The position numbers and the translations under genes were made by a program. Under the pieces are notes generated by a model. The model saw only the letters and a program-made list of their open reading frames with translations, was not told the DNA's origin and made no database searches. This document shows, in pieces, positions 4,964-5,242 of a DNA stretch of 5,242 nucleotides; within the stretch, counting starts at the first letter, position 1, and every line of letters begins with the position of its first letter. The DNA lies in assembly GCA_913062735.1 (NCBI GenBank), contig CAJXWI010000220.1, positions 1 to 5,242 of the forward strand, given 5' to 3'. The DNA comes from an uncultured Arcobacter sp. (GTDB lineage Bacteria > Campylobacterota > Campylobacteria > Campylobacterales > Arcobacteraceae).

Positions 4964-5242
4964 ATGTTTACTTTTGATGTAGATTATACTTTAGGGCTTT
5001 TCCCTATTTTATTAAAATATATAAATATTACGATTAGTTTGGCTGTTATTTCAACAGTCATAGCCTTAATTATTGCAATTATAATTGCTGTTATTAAAAC
5101 CAATAATATAAAAGTACTGTCTCAAATATCGGATGTGTATGTATCTTTTTTAAGAGGAACTCCACTTTTAGTGCAACTGTTTTTATTTTATTATGGTTTG
5201 CCTCAAGTTTTCCCTATCTTTTCAGCAATGGATGCATATTGG
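4964..5242 (+). CDS. Polar amino-acid ABC importer permease, 3' partial
   Basis: The ATG directly follows the TAA of the substrate-binding protein gene (TAAATG), and 93 codons stay open to the window edge. The protein is the inner-membrane channel subunit of the same importer. The N terminus has a long hydrophobic segment (about residues 11-44, GLFPILLKYINITISLAVIS onward). It is followed by the near-invariant motif of the HisM/GlnP/TcyL permease family, SFLRGTPLLVQLFLFYYGLP (61-80). There is no clear ribosome site before the start, so translation is probably coupled to the upstream gene. The remainder of the permease and probably an ATPase gene lie beyond the window. Confidence 0.93.
   Translation, partial: MFTFDVDYTLGLFPILLKYINITISLAVISTVIALIIAIIIAVIKTNNIKVLSQISDVYVSFLRGTPLLVQLFLFYYGLPQVFPIFSAMDAYW

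Overview
This AT-rich window (roughly 30% GC by eye) comes from a bacterial chromosome. AAGGA-type ribosome sites, lysine- and isoleucine-rich proteins and the protein families present fit a low-GC Gram-negative, most likely an Arcobacter-like member of the Campylobacterota. That placement is inferred from composition and style; no rRNA or other marker gene is present.

Left part (1-1925, + strand). The window opens inside the C-terminal end of a multi-pass membrane protein that I cannot name. Its stop codon overlaps the start of a 491-residue nuclease of the DUF2779 family through an ATGA junction. The nuclease joins a Cas4/RecB-like PD-(D/E)XK domain with four cysteines positioned for an iron-sulfur cluster to a DEDDy-type 3'-5' exonuclease domain. 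About 200 non-coding bases follow and end in a hairpin that can terminate transcription on both strands.

Centre (1926-3576, - strand genes). A complete hipBA toxin-antitoxin operon runs leftward: HipB, a small XRE-family repressor, then HipA, a Ser/Thr kinase toxin, overlapping by 11 bases. Its promoter has an extended -10 box lying between two GAAGTATA-containing inverted repeats exactly 40 bases apart, a good candidate for the HipB operator pair. Three short sequence blocks recur in the same order on both sides of the operon (1884-1924 and 3466-3489), suggesting that the cassette may be a discrete inserted unit. The intergenic stretch also holds an 8-base tandem pyrimidine repeat inside an inverted repeat.

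Right part (3577-5242, + strand). A small SnoaL-like (NTF2-fold) protein with a GTG start is followed by 214 non-coding bases. Then comes the start of a polar amino-acid ABC importer operon: a lipoprotein substrate-binding protein that resembles the cystine binders (FliY/TcyJ type), and directly after its stop the N-terminal part of the permease, cut by the window end.

The parts most worth following are the two-nuclease fusion coupled to a membrane protein, the hipBA cassette with its operator layout and flanking repeats, and the HipA glycine-rich loop, which lacks the usual regulatory serine. The importer and the SnoaL protein look like ordinary metabolic genes.
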